Assembly: GCF_001693515.2 (NCBI RefSeq)
Contig: NZ_CP042968.1
Span: forward strand, 1,984,001-2,048,000
From: Bradyrhizobium paxllaeri
GTDB taxonomy: Bacteria; Pseudomonadota; Alphaproteobacteria; Rhizobiales; Xanthobacteraceae
Length of the DNA stretch: 64,000 bases
Reading direction: 5' to 3'
The notes beneath the pieces were generated by a model that was not told the DNA's origin, searched no databases, and saw nothing but the letters and a program-made list of their open reading frames with translations. Positions within the stretch are counted from its first letter, which is position 1, and the number at the start of each line of letters is the position of its first letter. Shown piece after piece: positions 41,433 to 50,890 of this stretch. Position numbers and translations under genes: made by a program.

Positions 41433-42420
41433 CCAGATTGACCTTTCCCGGATCGATCTCAACCTGCTGGTGCTGTTCGAGGTCGTCTTTCAGGAGCGGC
41501 ATGTGGGCCGCTCGGCGGAGCGGCTGCATCTTTCGTCGTCCGCCATCAGCCATGGCCTCGGCCGCCTGCGCACGCTGCTCGGCGACCCCTTGTTTCTCAA
41601 GACTCCGAAAGGCGTCGTCCCGACCGAGCGCGCCCTCCAGCTCGCGACGTCAGTGGCCGAAATTCTCGCGCGCATTCGCGGCGTCGTTTCGTCGGCGACG
41701 CCGTTCGAGCCGCGGCATTCGACGCGGCGCTTCGTCATTGGCGCGCCGGACGGCGTGTCGTCGGTTATCCTGCCCTCGCTGCTGGAGAGGTTGCGTGAAG
41801 TGGCGCCGGGCGTCGATGTGGGCATCCGGCAGTTGCTGCCGGTGCAAGGCTTCACCGTGCCTCATCTGGCGTGGAAGGATGCGTTGAAGGAGCTCGAAGA
41901 CCGGTCGTTGGATATCGCGATCATACCCTTCGACGACAGTCCGGTTCGTTTCCATAAACAGAAGCTCTACGAGGAAGAGTTCGTTATTGCCGCACGAAAG
42001 GGGCATTCGTTCCAGCGTAATCCGACCCTCAAGCGCTACTGCGAGATGGAGCATCTCGTCGTTTCCCATACCGGGGATGTTTCCGGATTCGTGGATGTTG
42101 AGCTCGCCAAGAAAGGCCTTGCGCGCCGTGTGGCCCTGACCGTCCCCAACTTCATTTTTGCGCTTTCGGTGCTGGCCGATACCGAGATGGTCTCCGCGCT
42201 GCCGAGAAGATTCCTGGAAATCCATGGCGCCCGCTTTGACGTCGTCGCCGTCAAGGCGCCGCTGCCGCTGCCACGCTTCTCGATCAATATGATCCTGCCG
42301 AAAGTAGCGATGATGGATACCGGGCTTGCCTGGCTGGTCGAGCTGCTGGGACAGGTGCGGACAGGAAACGACGGATCATCAGTTCGATCGGGCAAACGCA
42401 GTCGCAGCATGCACAGCTAA
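41425..42420 (+). CDS. LysR family transcriptional regulator
   Basis: A 331-residue regulator. The N-terminal winged HTH is clear (LNLLVLFEVVFQERHVGRSA, ERLHLSSSAISHGLGRLR, DPLFLKTPKGVVPT, residues 12-65). The ligand-binding domain begins near RFVIGAPDGVSSV; LDIAIIPFDDSPV and EEFVIAARKGH follow. It resembles the NodD/PcpR-like branch. The tail is basic and serine-rich (SVRSGKRSRSMHS). It probably controls the divergent secreted protein gene and itself. Confidence 0.92.
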   Translation: MLNQIDLSRIDLNLLVLFEVVFQERHVGRSAERLHLSSSAISHGLGRLRTLLGDPLFLKTPKGVVPTERALQLATSVAEILARIRGVVSSATPFEPRHSTRRFVIGAPDGVSSVILPSLLERLREVAPGVDVGIRQLLPVQGFTVPHLAWKDALKELEDRSLDIAIIPFDDSPVRFHKQKLYEEEFVIAARKGHSFQRNPTLKRYCEMEHLVVSHTGDVSGFVDVELAKKGLARRVALTVPNFIFALSVLADTEMVSALPRRFLEIHGARFDVVAVKAPLPLPRFSINMILPKVAMMDTGLAWLVELLGQVRTGNDGSSVRSGKRSRSMHS

Positions 42421-42530
42421 TGAGCAACTGCTCGCTTGTGGTGCGTTCGACAAGGGCGAACCACGATCGGTATCGATGGGTAACGAACTGACAACACGAC
42501 CGATTTTCTTCAGATCCGCCGCCTGACGGT

Positions 42531-42542
42531 ATTGTACACAAT
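42531..42542. promoter_or_regulatory. GntR-like operator candidate before the hydrolase/permease operon
   Basis: ATTGTACACAAT is symmetric (ATTGT/ACAAT) apart from the central two bases, a form often bound by FadR-type GntR regulators in rhizobia. It lies 57 bases before the ATG of the hydrolase gene and could overlap the promoter. No GntR gene is adjacent. Confidence 0.35.
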
Positions 42543-42598
42543 GGCATGCGGCTTGCTTGCCTTACCCCGGGAGTTGTCTCGTTCGGGGCGCGTACGTC

Positions 42599-43309
42599 AT
42601 GGCGAACTCAGCAAAGCTCGCAGCGGAGCCGGAGCCGATCGAGCTCGACTGGGCGGCGACCGCACTTCTCATCATCGACATGCAGCGCGATTTCATGGAG
42701 CCCGGCGGCTTCGGCGAGACGCTCGGCAATGACGTCAGCCAGCTTGCGCGGGCGGTGAAGCCGATCGCATCCGTGCTGGATGCGGCGCGGGGGGCCGGCA
42801 TGCTGGTCATCCACACCCGCGAAGGTCATCTGCCCGATCTCTCCGACGCGCCGCCGGCCAAGGTCGAGCGCGGCGCGCCATCTTTGCGCATCGGCGATCC
42901 CGGGCCGATGGGGCGCATTCTCATTCGCGGCGAGGCCGGCCACGACATCATTCCTGAATTGTATCCGCTCGACAGCGAGATCGTGATCGACAAGCCGGGC
43001 AAGGGCGCGTTCTACGCCACCGAGCTGGGCGAGGTGCTCCAGCGCTACGGCATCGAGAACCTCTTGGTGTGCGGCGTCACCACTGAGGTTTGCGTCAACA
43101 CCACCGTGCGCGAGGCCAATGACCGCGGCTATCGCTGCGTCGTGCTGGCGGATGGCTGCGCCTCCTACTTTCCCGAATTCCACGAGATGGGCCTGAAGAT
43201 GATCAAGGCCCAGGGCGGCATCTTCGGCTGGGTCTCCGATTCGGCCGCGGTGCTGGGAACACTTTCACCGGAGATTCCAACAACGGCAGTAGCGGGGGCA
43301 TCACGATGA
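42599..43309 (+). CDS. Isochorismatase-family cysteine hydrolase
   Basis: A 236-residue amidohydrolase with the family's catalytic triad: Asp 27 in [10 protein letters not shown], Lys 135 in DKPGKGAFY and Cys 165 in [12 protein letters not shown], preceded by the cis-peptide motif. Relatives include biuret hydrolase, ureidoacrylate amidohydrolase (RutB) and N-carbamoylsarcosine amidase. Coupled by ATGA overlap to an NCS2 nucleobase-type permease, it most likely hydrolyses a nitrogen-rich amide derived from a purine, pyrimidine or triazine. Exact substrate unknown. Another in-frame ATG 14 codons upstream is possible but has a poorer context. Confidence 0.87.
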   Translation: MANSAKLAAEPEPIELDWAATALLIIDMQRDFMEPGGFGETLGNDVSQLARAVKPIASVLDAARGAGMLVIHTREGHLPDLSDAPPAKVERGAPSLRIGDPGPMGRILIRGEAGHDIIPELYPLDSEIVIDKPGKGAFYATELGEVLQRYGIENLLVCGVTTEVCVNTTVREANDRGYRCVVLADGCASYFPEFHEMGLKMIKAQGGIFGWVSDSAAVLGTLSPEIPTTAVAGASR

Positions 43310-44958
43310 GCACGACGGGGACTTCAGCACCATCCACCTTCAAGCCGGCATTGTGGACGCCGGGCGACTGGAATGCGCTGTTCGGATTCGGTACCAACAT
43401 CCTCGTCAACATGCTGGTGCTGACCGGACTGTTGCGCTTCGTGCTGAAGATGCCTGACTCGATCGTGTTCGGCCGCATCCTGCCGGCGCTCGGCCTGATG
43501 ATGTGCCTCTCGACCTTCTATTACGCGTATCTCGCTTACAAACTGGCGCAGAAGACCGGGCGCAACGACGTCTGTGCGCTGCCGTCCGGCGTCAGTGTGC
43601 CGCACATGTTCATTGTCACCTTCGTGATCATGCTGCCGATCACGCTCAAGACCGGCGACCCCCTCAAGGGCTGGTCGGCAGGTCTGGTCTGGGTGTTCTT
43701 CCAGAGCTTTATCCTGATGATCGGCGGCTTCATCGCGCCATACATCAGAAAGATCACACCGCGTGCGGCGCTGCTCGGCACACTCGCCGGCGTCTCCGTC
43801 ACCTTCATCTCGATGCGGCCGGCGCTGGAAATGTACATGACGCCGCAGATCGGGCTGGTCTGCTTTGCCATCATTCTGGTGGCGTGGTTCGGCGGCGTGA
43901 AATACCCGAAGGGAATTCCGGCGGGCCTCGTCGCCATTGCCGCCGGCATGCTGATCGCCTGGGGGTCGAACCTGTTCGGCCTCGGGCTCGGTGGCTTGAG
44001 CCTGAAGGGCCTCGGTGATGCCTTTGCCAATTTCGGCTTCTCGGTGCCGCTGCCGGCTTTCGGCCACGTCTTCTCCGGCTTTGAATTCCTCGGCATCATT
44101 CTGGTGACGGCTATCCCGTTCGGAATCTACGATCTCGTCGAGGCCATGGACAATGTCGAAAGCGCGGAAGCGGCCGGCGACGAATATCCGACCACGCGCG
44201 TGCTCACCGCCGACGGCGTCGTCAGCCTGATCGGTTGCCTGATGGGCAATCCCTTCATCAACGCTGTTTATATCGGCCATCCCGGCTGGAAGGCGATGGG
44301 CGGGCGTATCGGTTATTCGGCGGCGACCGGCATCCTGGTGGTGCTGCTGTCGTGGTTCGGCATCATCTCGGTGCTGCTGGCGCTGGTGCCAGTGGTCGCG
44401 ATCTCGCCGATCCTGCTCTATATCGGCATGCTGATTGGCGCGCAGGCATTCCAGACCACGCCGGTCAAGCACGCGCCGGCGATCGTGCTGGCGTTGACGC
44501 CGCATCTCGCCGCGTGGGCCAAGCTGCAGATCGACACCATGCTCGCTGCGAGCATGACCGCCGCACAGACCGTCGGCGGTCTCGCCGCCGACAAGGTCGA
44601 TGCTGTGAAGGCAGCCGCTATCGCCTCGCTGCCGCAGCAGGGCGTCATCTATCACGGACTGGAAGTGATGGGTGGCGGCTCGATCCTCGCCGGTCTCGTG
44701 CTCGGCGCAATCGGCGTGTTCGTCATCGAGCGCGACTTCATGAAGGCGTCAGCCTTCGCGCTCGCCGGCGCGGTCATGACCTATTTCGGTTTCATGCACG
44801 GCGAAGCCGTCGGCATCGGCGGCGGCCTTGGCGTCACGCCGGGCGTGGCGCTGGCCTATGCGGTGATGGCCGCCGGCCTGTTCGCGCTGGCGAAGACCAG
44901 TGCGAGTGCGAGTTACACTTCGCATTCGGAAGTGCCGGCCGCAGCACCGGCGGAGTAG
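43306..44958 (+). CDS. NCS2-family permease (xanthine/uracil/vitamin C type)
   Basis: A 550-residue membrane transporter of the NCS2/AzgA superfamily. About 12-14 spans are visible, starting at [20 protein letters not shown]. The segment [25 protein letters not shown], read in two parts ([30 protein letters not shown]), matches the conserved ExxDNVxSA region of AzgA-like permeases. A long loop with [17 protein letters not shown] sits near the end. The partner hydrolase is co-translated. It probably takes up the hydrolase substrate by proton symport. Confidence 0.85.
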   Translation: MSTTGTSAPSTFKPALWTPGDWNALFGFGTNILVNMLVLTGLLRFVLKMPDSIVFGRILPALGLMMCLSTFYYAYLAYKLAQKTGRNDVCALPSGVSVPHMFIVTFVIMLPITLKTGDPLKGWSAGLVWVFFQSFILMIGGFIAPYIRKITPRAALLGTLAGVSVTFISMRPALEMYMTPQIGLVCFAIILVAWFGGVKYPKGIPAGLVAIAAGMLIAWGSNLFGLGLGGLSLKGLGDAFANFGFSVPLPAFGHVFSGFEFLGIILVTAIPFGIYDLVEAMDNVESAEAAGDEYPTTRVLTADGVVSLIGCLMGNPFINAVYIGHPGWKAMGGRIGYSAATGILVVLLSWFGIISVLLALVPVVAISPILLYIGMLIGAQAFQTTPVKHAPAIVLALTPHLAAWAKLQIDTMLAASMTAAQTVGGLAADKVDAVKAAAIASLPQQGVIYHGLEVMGGGSILAGLVLGAIGVFVIERDFMKASAFALAGAVMTYFGFMHGEAVGIGGGLGVTPGVALAYAVMAAGLFALAKTSASASYTSHSEVPAAAPAE

Positions 44959-44966
44959 ATCGGGCG

Positions 44967-45002
44967 CGCTCCCCGGACGCAGCGTAGCGCGTCCGGGGAG
45001 CG
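44967..45002. terminator. Bidirectional hairpin between convergent genes
   Basis: A perfect 14-base stem (CGCTCCCCGGACGC with GCGTCCGGGGAGCG) and eight-base loop lie between the stops of the permease and VOC genes. There is no T-run, so it may act as a hairpin-only or factor-assisted terminator for both. Confidence 0.6.
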
Positions 45003-45013
45003 AGCATTCCAGC

Positions 45014-45868
45014 TTAGCCCTTCACGAACGCCAGCATCGTGCCATTGCCCGCAGCGGGCGGCACGATAACGCCAGCTCCGCTCTTCACGCCGTCAGCACC
45101 GAGCGCCTTCTCCGCCGCTGCGACATCAGCCACAATCACCAGCCCCGCGCCGCCGCGCTCTGGCAGGCCGGCCAGCGACACGCCGGGATAGCGCTTGCCG
45201 AGTTGATCCTTCGTCAGGAACACGAAATCCGCGCGGTCGCCGCCTGAGGGTACCGCGACCGCGCCATCCGGCTCGTTGCGTGTCTCGCGATCGATCATCT
45301 TTGCCAGATGCGCGGCTTCCGTGGCCGGCTCGGGCGCGACCATCAGCACCTGCTTCAGGCGCCTGGCGCCATTGGCGTGCTTCATCAGTTCAGGAATCCA
45401 AACCGTCTCGCGCGTCTTGTGCTGGCAGGCGAAGATGCGCACGCCGCCCGGCGCTTCCGCCGTCGGCCACTGGAAGGTGCGGAATTTAGCTGCGGACACC
45501 GTTCCGTCAGGCATCGTGACCGGCCGCTCGAAATCGGTGGGCCCAACGGGCGGATAGCCGCGCGCGCGAATTTCTTCCGCGCCTTCGGCCGAATCCACCG
45601 CCGTGAACGCGATGCGCTCGATGCCTTCGCCGTTCTTTTCAAGATAGGCCCGCGCCGGAGCATTATGTTCCGTCGGCGTCAGCACGCCGAGCAATTCCAT
45701 ATAGTCGGGATCGAACATGATGGTGTAGTTGCCCGATCCCATATGCGCGCTGTGGGTGCCGCGCGGCGACACGGTGAAGCCGAGCCGCTTGTAGTTTTCG
45801 GCGGCTTTGTCGAGATCTTTCACCATGACCACGGCGTGATCGATTCCGATGACGTTTTTGAGTGCCAC
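45014..45868 (-). CDS. VOC-family (glyoxalase/dioxygenase-fold) protein
   Basis: A 284-residue protein with two to four betaalphabetabetabeta modules. The first begins IGIDHAVVMVKDLDKAAENY and includes the likely metal His 11 and MFDPDYMELLGVLTP with a Glu ligand. The second half starts around ARRLKQVLMVAPEPATEAAH and resembles the DUF-type glyoxalase-like domain. Family roles include lyases, extradiol dioxygenases and antibiotic resistance. The gene diverges from the DAO-family oxidase with 74 bases between starts. Confidence 0.83.
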   Translation of the reverse strand: MALKNVIGIDHAVVMVKDLDKAAENYKRLGFTVSPRGTHSAHMGSGNYTIMFDPDYMELLGVLTPTEHNAPARAYLEKNGEGIERIAFTAVDSAEGAEEIRARGYPPVGPTDFERPVTMPDGTVSAAKFRTFQWPTAEAPGGVRIFACQHKTRETVWIPELMKHANGARRLKQVLMVAPEPATEAAHLAKMIDRETRNEPDGAVAVPSGGDRADFVFLTKDQLGKRYPGVSLAGLPERGGAGLVIVADVAAAEKALGADGVKSGAGVIVPPAAGNGTMLAFVKG

Positions 45869-45942
45869 TCTTTTATTTCCCTGGATGCAGTTAGGGGGCT
45901 AAACTAAGCAGAACGAAAAGGCCGCTGCAAGAAAGGATACCG

Positions 45943-47247
45943 ATGAATACGCGCAACGTCCGCTGGCCCGATTCACTATGGGCGGCCGTGACGCCATCCG
46001 GGCCTGAATTGCCCGAACTGACCGGCACGCAGCAGGCGGATGTCATCGTGATCGGCGGCGGTTTTACCGGCCTTTCCACCGCGCTGCATCTGCGCGAGGC
46101 GGGCGTCGATGTCGCCATTGTCGAGGCCGCGGAGCCGGGGTGGGGCGCTTCGGGACGCAACAATGGGCAGGTGATCCCGACGCTGTCGCGGCCCGATCCG
46201 GAGGATATTGTTGCGAAGCATGGCGAGGCCGGAGAACGTTTTGTCGGCATGCTGCGCGACAGCGCGTCCTATCTGTTCGATGTGACGCGGCGTCACAACA
46301 TCGATGCCGAGGGCGAGCAGGCCGGCTGGGTGCAGCCCGTGCATTCGCCCGGCCGCATCAAGATCGCCGAGCGCCGCGTCCGGCAGTGGTCGAAGTTCGG
46401 CGCGCCGGTTGAACTGCTGTCGCGCGAGCAGGCGCGCGATATGCTCGGTTCCGATGCATGGTTCGGCGGCTTCTGGAACAAAACCGGCGGCCATATCAAT
46501 CCGCTGGCGCTGGCCCGCGGTCTCGCGCGCACCGTGCTCGGCCTCGGCGGGCGCATCTATGCGCGCTCACCGGCCGAAAGCTTTGAGCGCCGCGGCGACC
46601 GCTGGGTGGTCAAGACGGCGAAGGGAGAGATTTCCGGCCGCGCGCTGGTGGTTGCGACCAATGCCTATAGCGGCGAGTTTTCAAAGTCGCTGGTGCCTGA
46701 CATCGCGCGCGAGGTGATGCCGGTGCTGTCCTGGCAGATGGCGACGCAGCCATTGTCCGACAACGTGCGCAAGACCATCATTCCGACACGGCAGGCGATG
46801 TCGGACACACACGGCGAACTCTACTTTGCGCGCTATGACGCACGCAATCGCCTCGTCACCGGCGGCGCGGTGATCGGCCCCGGCAACAAGGTGGAGCGTA
46901 TCAAGGCGCGCGTCACCGAGCGGCTGCAGCGGCTGTGGCCGCAGATCGGCGAGGTCTCGTTCGATTATGTCTGGAACGGCTATGTCGGCATGACCACGGA
47001 TTTTCTGCCGCGCATCCACAAGCTCGGCCCAAACGCCTATGGCTGGACCGGCTGCAATGGCCGCGCGGTAGCGCTGACGATGCCGCTCGGCAATGAGCTC
47101 GCAAAGGCCGTCCGCGGTGTGCCGGAGAAAGAGCTGGCGTTGCCGTTCACCGAGCCGGTGCCGATCGTCGCCCACGGCGTCCTGCGCAAGCTCGCGCCGC
47201 TGATGCTGCTGGTGTATCGCCGAAGAGATGCGCGCGAGATGGCGTGA
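45943..47247 (+). CDS. FAD-dependent oxidoreductase of the D-amino-acid oxidase (DAO) family
   Basis: A 434-residue flavoenzyme. FAD-binding GGGFTG at residues 38-43 follows ADVIVI, and GWGASGRNNGQVIPTL is the hallmark of gamma-glutamylputrescine oxidase (PuuB/OrdL)-like members. The C-terminus has VWNGYVGMTTDFLPRIHKLG and the FAD-contacting YGWTGCNGRAVALTMPLG. It would oxidise a secondary or primary amine to an imine, passing electrons to oxygen or a carrier. No other putrescine gene is nearby, so the substrate is open. Ribosome-binding site AAGAAAGGAT precedes the ATG. Confidence 0.88.
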   Translation: MNTRNVRWPDSLWAAVTPSGPELPELTGTQQADVIVIGGGFTGLSTALHLREAGVDVAIVEAAEPGWGASGRNNGQVIPTLSRPDPEDIVAKHGEAGERFVGMLRDSASYLFDVTRRHNIDAEGEQAGWVQPVHSPGRIKIAERRVRQWSKFGAPVELLSREQARDMLGSDAWFGGFWNKTGGHINPLALARGLARTVLGLGGRIYARSPAESFERRGDRWVVKTAKGEISGRALVVATNAYSGEFSKSLVPDIAREVMPVLSWQMATQPLSDNVRKTIIPTRQAMSDTHGELYFARYDARNRLVTGGAVIGPGNKVERIKARVTERLQRLWPQIGEVSFDYVWNGYVGMTTDFLPRIHKLGPNAYGWTGCNGRAVALTMPLGNELAKAVRGVPEKELALPFTEPVPIVAHGVLRKLAPLMLLVYRRRDAREMA

Positions 47248-47499
47248 AGAACGATGATCCCTCTCTAGCGTACTCGTAAATCCGGCACTGTCCGCGAGGG
47301 TCGGCCAAGGTGATGACGACAAGCGGAGCACAATTATTCTTCACTGTGCGTTGGCGGCCGTTGAACTCGGCTGTACGTTCCCAGTTGTTCTCCCTTGGAT
47401 ACGATGCGTGCCGGCTATCCTCCAGGATCGGCATCAATCTGACGTTCATGCGTCTGCCCCTGTTGGAATTCGTTCTGGCCACACTTCGCTCGGAGCACG

Positions 47500-49197
47500 A
47501 TGGTTACCAATCGATTCCCGGCCATGAAGAGAGAGCTTTGGCATTCGTTATCTGCCGGCGGCCTTGTCCTCGGAACGCTCTTCTTTGCTGCCTCTCTCTC
47601 GCCGACGCTCTTGCCGCGGACGTTTTTGACGCAAGGCTTGCTTTCGGGATGTTCTCTGGCGGCTGGATATGGCATCGGCGTATTCGGCGTTTGGCTTTGG
47701 GATTACATGGAACTCGCGCGGCTCAACGGCCGCTTCCTGCGCGCCGCCTACCTCGTCGCCACGACCAGTTGCGCGATCGTTGCGGTTGTATCCCTCTCGC
47801 AGGCGGCAAGATGGCAGAATTCGATCCGTGAGTTGATGGAACTCGAGCCGGTCGACACGGCGCATCCACTCGCGGTCAGCCTCATTGCGCTGGCAGTGTT
47901 CGCCATGTTGATCGCGCTCGCGCGGTTCTTCCGATTGACGCTCCGCTTTGTAACGACACGGGCTAAGCGCTTTCTGCCCGCGCGAGTATCCAACGTTGTC
48001 GGCGTCATCGCGACGGTTGCTCTATTCTGGTTGGTCATCAATGGGCTTCTCTTCCGCGCCTTTCTGCGGGTCGCAGAGGCATCCTTCCGGGAATACGACG
48101 CGCTGATCGAAGTGGAGACCGAGCCGCCGTTGGCGCCTCTGAAGACCGGCAGCCGCACGTCTCTGCTCGCCTGGGACAAGCTGGGACGGGCGGGACGGGA
48201 GTTCATCACCTCGGGGCCGACCCGCGAAGACATCAGCGTTCTTTCGGGTAGGGCCGCGCTTTCGCCTGCTCGCGTCTATGTCGGGTTACGATCGGCGGAT
48301 ACCCCCGAAGAGCGTGCCAAGCTTGCACTGGAGGAATTGAAGCGGGTCGGCGGGTTCGAGAGATCCGTGCTTATCGTGGTGACGCCGACCGGTACCGGCT
48401 GGGTTGACCCGGCAGCGATCGACAGTGTCGAATATCTGCACGGCGGTGACGTCGCGAGCGTTGCCGTTCAATATTCCTATCTCGCCAGTTGGCTGTACCT
48501 GCTGACGGATCCAGGTTATGGCGCCGATGTTGCGCGCGCCCTGTTCAAGGAGATTTATGGATATTGGATCGCGCTTCCCAAGGACAGCCGGCCGAGACTT
48601 TATCTGCACGGCATCAGTCTTGGCGCCAGGAATTCCGAACAGTCGTCGGACCTGATCGAGGTATTGCGCGATCCGTTCGACGGCGCACTCTGGAGCGGGC
48701 CGCCCTATACGAGCAGGCTCTGGCGCCGGCTCACCGACCGCCGTAATCCCGGATCACCCGTGTGGCTTCCCCGCTTTCGCGATGGATCGTTCGTTCGCTT
48801 CATGAACCAGCACGGAGAGGCCGCCGAGCCCTCAGGCCCGAACGCGGCCTGGGGGCCAATCCGGATCGTTTACCTCCAATACGCAAGCGACCCGGCGACC
48901 TTCTTCGACTATCGCAGCCTCTATCGCGAGCCGGAGTGGATGCTGCCGCCACGGGGGCCGGACGTCTCGCCGCAAGTGCACTGGTATCCGGTCATAACGC
49001 TCTTTCAACTGATGCTGGACATGTTCATGGCGACCGACGCACCTATCGGATTCGGCCATGTCTACGCTCCGGCGCACTATATCGAGGCGTGGAAGGAGGT
49101 GACAGACGTTCGCGACTGGTCGGCGGAGGAGATCACGCGGCTGAAGCAGCACCTCTCCAAGCCGCGTCATCGAGTGGTGCAGCGGAGAGAGGGCTAA
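47500..49197 (+). CDS. Membrane-anchored alpha/beta hydrolase (Abhydrolase_9-type)
   Basis: A 565-residue protein in two parts. Residues about 15-190 contain five hydrophobic spans (for example GGLVLGTLFFAASLSPTLLP and VVGVIATVALFWLVINGLLF). Residues 250-560 form an alpha/beta hydrolase domain with a GISLG nucleophile elbow (Ser 373), preceded by YLASWLYLLTDPGYG, and a late acidic/His region near FGHVYAPAHYIEAW. This layout fits the poorly characterised Abhydrolase_9 family. The ATG at 47500 has CGGAG close before it; a second ATG eight codons later is possible. It is alone on its strand; the 252 bases upstream show no assured gene. Confidence 0.8.
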   Translation: MVTNRFPAMKRELWHSLSAGGLVLGTLFFAASLSPTLLPRTFLTQGLLSGCSLAAGYGIGVFGVWLWDYMELARLNGRFLRAAYLVATTSCAIVAVVSLSQAARWQNSIRELMELEPVDTAHPLAVSLIALAVFAMLIALARFFRLTLRFVTTRAKRFLPARVSNVVGVIATVALFWLVINGLLFRAFLRVAEASFREYDALIEVETEPPLAPLKTGSRTSLLAWDKLGRAGREFITSGPTREDISVLSGRAALSPARVYVGLRSADTPEERAKLALEELKRVGGFERSVLIVVTPTGTGWVDPAAIDSVEYLHGGDVASVAVQYSYLASWLYLLTDPGYGADVARALFKEIYGYWIALPKDSRPRLYLHGISLGARNSEQSSDLIEVLRDPFDGALWSGPPYTSRLWRRLTDRRNPGSPVWLPRFRDGSFVRFMNQHGEAAEPSGPNAAWGPIRIVYLQYASDPATFFDYRSLYREPEWMLPPRGPDVSPQVHWYPVITLFQLMLDMFMATDAPIGFGHVYAPAHYIEAWKEVTDVRDWSAEEITRLKQHLSKPRHRVVQRREG

Positions 49198-49267
49198 ATG
49201 TCAGTAGTCATTCATCTGTGCACCGTTGATATCCGCTTCTGAGGTAGTATGGCCGCAATATCAGCAT

Positions 49268-50890
49268 TCACACCTTATGCTCGCGCGCGAACGCGCCGCC
49301 GGGGATAGAGTCGAGCAGGGCGCGCGTATAAGCGTGCTGCGGATTGCCGAACACCTCGCCTGCGAGCCCATGTTCCACGACCGCCCCATCCTTCATCACG
49401 GCGACGAGGTCACAGATTTGCGCGGCGACGCGCAGGTCATGCGTGATGAACACAATCGAAAGCCCGAGCCGCTGACGCAGCTCCGCAAGCAGCTTCAGCA
49501 CCTGCGCCTGCACGGAGACATCCAGCGCCGACACCGGCTCGTCCGCCACCAGCACGTCCGGCTTCAGCGCCAGCGCGCGGGCCAGCCCAATGCGCTGGCG
49601 CTGGCCGCCGGAGAATTCATGCGGATAGCGGTCGCCGGCGGAGGGATCTAGCCCGACCAGTGCAAACAACTCTCTCGCATCCGCAATCGCCTTTGCCCGC
49701 GGCGTGCCGTGCACGATCGGCCCTTGCGCCACCAGTTCGGCGGCCTTGCGGCGCGGGTTGAGGGAGGCGAACGGGTCCTGAAACACCATCTGGATATGCT
49801 GAGTTTCACGGCGAACGTCTTCGCGCGACATCTTCGCCCAGTCGCGGCCGTCGAGCACGATCGAGCCGGTATCGGGGTCGATCAGCCGCACGATGCAGCG
49901 CGCCAGCGTCGATTTGCCGGAGCCGGATTCGCCGACGATGCCGAGCGTCGCGCCGCGGGGCAGGGTGAGCGATACGTTCTTCACGGCTGGCGTTACCCGC
50001 GCGCCGCGCCCCAGAAAACCGCCGGTGCGGTAGGTCTTGGAGACGCTCGAGATGGTTAGGATGTTATCGGCAGCAAGAGGGCGCGGCGGCGGTGCCTTAA
50101 GCGGCGGCACCGCGGCGATGAGCTGCCTGGTATAGGCATGCTGCGGATGGTGCAGCACGTCGGAAGCGGTGCCCTGTTCGACGATGACGCCATGCTGCAT
50201 CACCACCACGCGGTCGGCGATTTCGGCCACCACGCCGAAATCATGGGTGATGAACATGACGGCCGTCTTGCGGCGCTGCTGCAGGTCGCGGATCAACTTT
50301 AGTATCTGCGCCTGTGTGGTGACATCGAGCGCCGTCGTCGGTTCGTCCGCGATCAGCAGTTTCGGATCGAGCGCCAGGGCCATTGCGATCATGGCGCGCT
50401 GGCGCTGGCCGCCGGAGAGCTCATGCGGGTAGGCCTTCGCCGCCACCTTGGGATCGGGGATGCGGACGTCCGCCAGCAGCGAAAGCACCCGCGTGTTGAT
50501 CTCTGCCTTCGACAGATCGGTATGAATCGAGAACATCTCGGCGATCTGGTCGCCGATGGTGCGGAGCGGATTGAGCGCCGTCATCGGCTCCTGGAAGATC
50601 ATGGCGATGCCGTCGCCGCGTACCTCGCGCATTTCCGCCATCGACGCGGCGCAGAGATCGCGGCCCTCGAACATGATCCGGCCGTCGTCGATCGTTACCT
50701 CATTCGGCAACAGCCGCATGACGGCGTTCGCCATCATCGACTTGCCGGAGCCGGATTCGCCGACCACGCAGAGGATCTCGTTGGAGGCGATCTCCAGCGA
50801 CACGTCCCTGAGCGCATGCGTCCGGTCCGCGCCAGCGGGCAGGCGGACGCTCAGGCGATCGAGCGAGAGGCTGGTTTCTTGCTCGCTCAT
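49268..50890 (-). CDS. Fused double ATP-binding protein of a peptide-type ABC transporter
   Basis: A 540-residue protein with two complete ABC domains in one chain, replacing separate DppD and DppF subunits. Domain one has Walker A GESGSGKSMM, signature LSGGQRQRAMI and Walker [13 protein letters not shown]. After a linker (about residues 265-290, rich in proline), domain two has [22 protein letters not shown] and [12 protein letters not shown]. Both sites look catalytically complete. Start by ATGA overlap with the permease gene; the frame stays open upstream but this is permease shadow. Last gene of a four-gene operon. Confidence 0.93.
   Translation of the reverse strand: MSEQETSLSLDRLSVRLPAGADRTHALRDVSLEIASNEILCVVGESGSGKSMMANAVMRLLPNEVTIDDGRIMFEGRDLCAASMAEMREVRGDGIAMIFQEPMTALNPLRTIGDQIAEMFSIHTDLSKAEINTRVLSLLADVRIPDPKVAAKAYPHELSGGQRQRAMIAMALALDPKLLIADEPTTALDVTTQAQILKLIRDLQQRRKTAVMFITHDFGVVAEIADRVVVMQHGVIVEQGTASDVLHHPQHAYTRQLIAAVPPLKAPPPRPLAADNILTISSVSKTYRTGGFLGRGARVTPAVKNVSLTLPRGATLGIVGESGSGKSTLARCIVRLIDPDTGSIVLDGRDWAKMSREDVRRETQHIQMVFQDPFASLNPRRKAAELVAQGPIVHGTPRAKAIADARELFALVGLDPSAGDRYPHEFSGGQRQRIGLARALALKPDVLVADEPVSALDVSVQAQVLKLLAELRQRLGLSIVFITHDLRVAAQICDLVAVMKDGAVVEHGLAGEVFGNPQHAYTRALLDSIPGGAFAREHKV

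Noticed and set aside
47147..47482. 111-codon minus-strand frame overlapping the end of the DAO-family gene
   Set aside because: Some stretches look protein-like, but it overlaps a real gene, has no recognisable domain and no ribosome-binding site.
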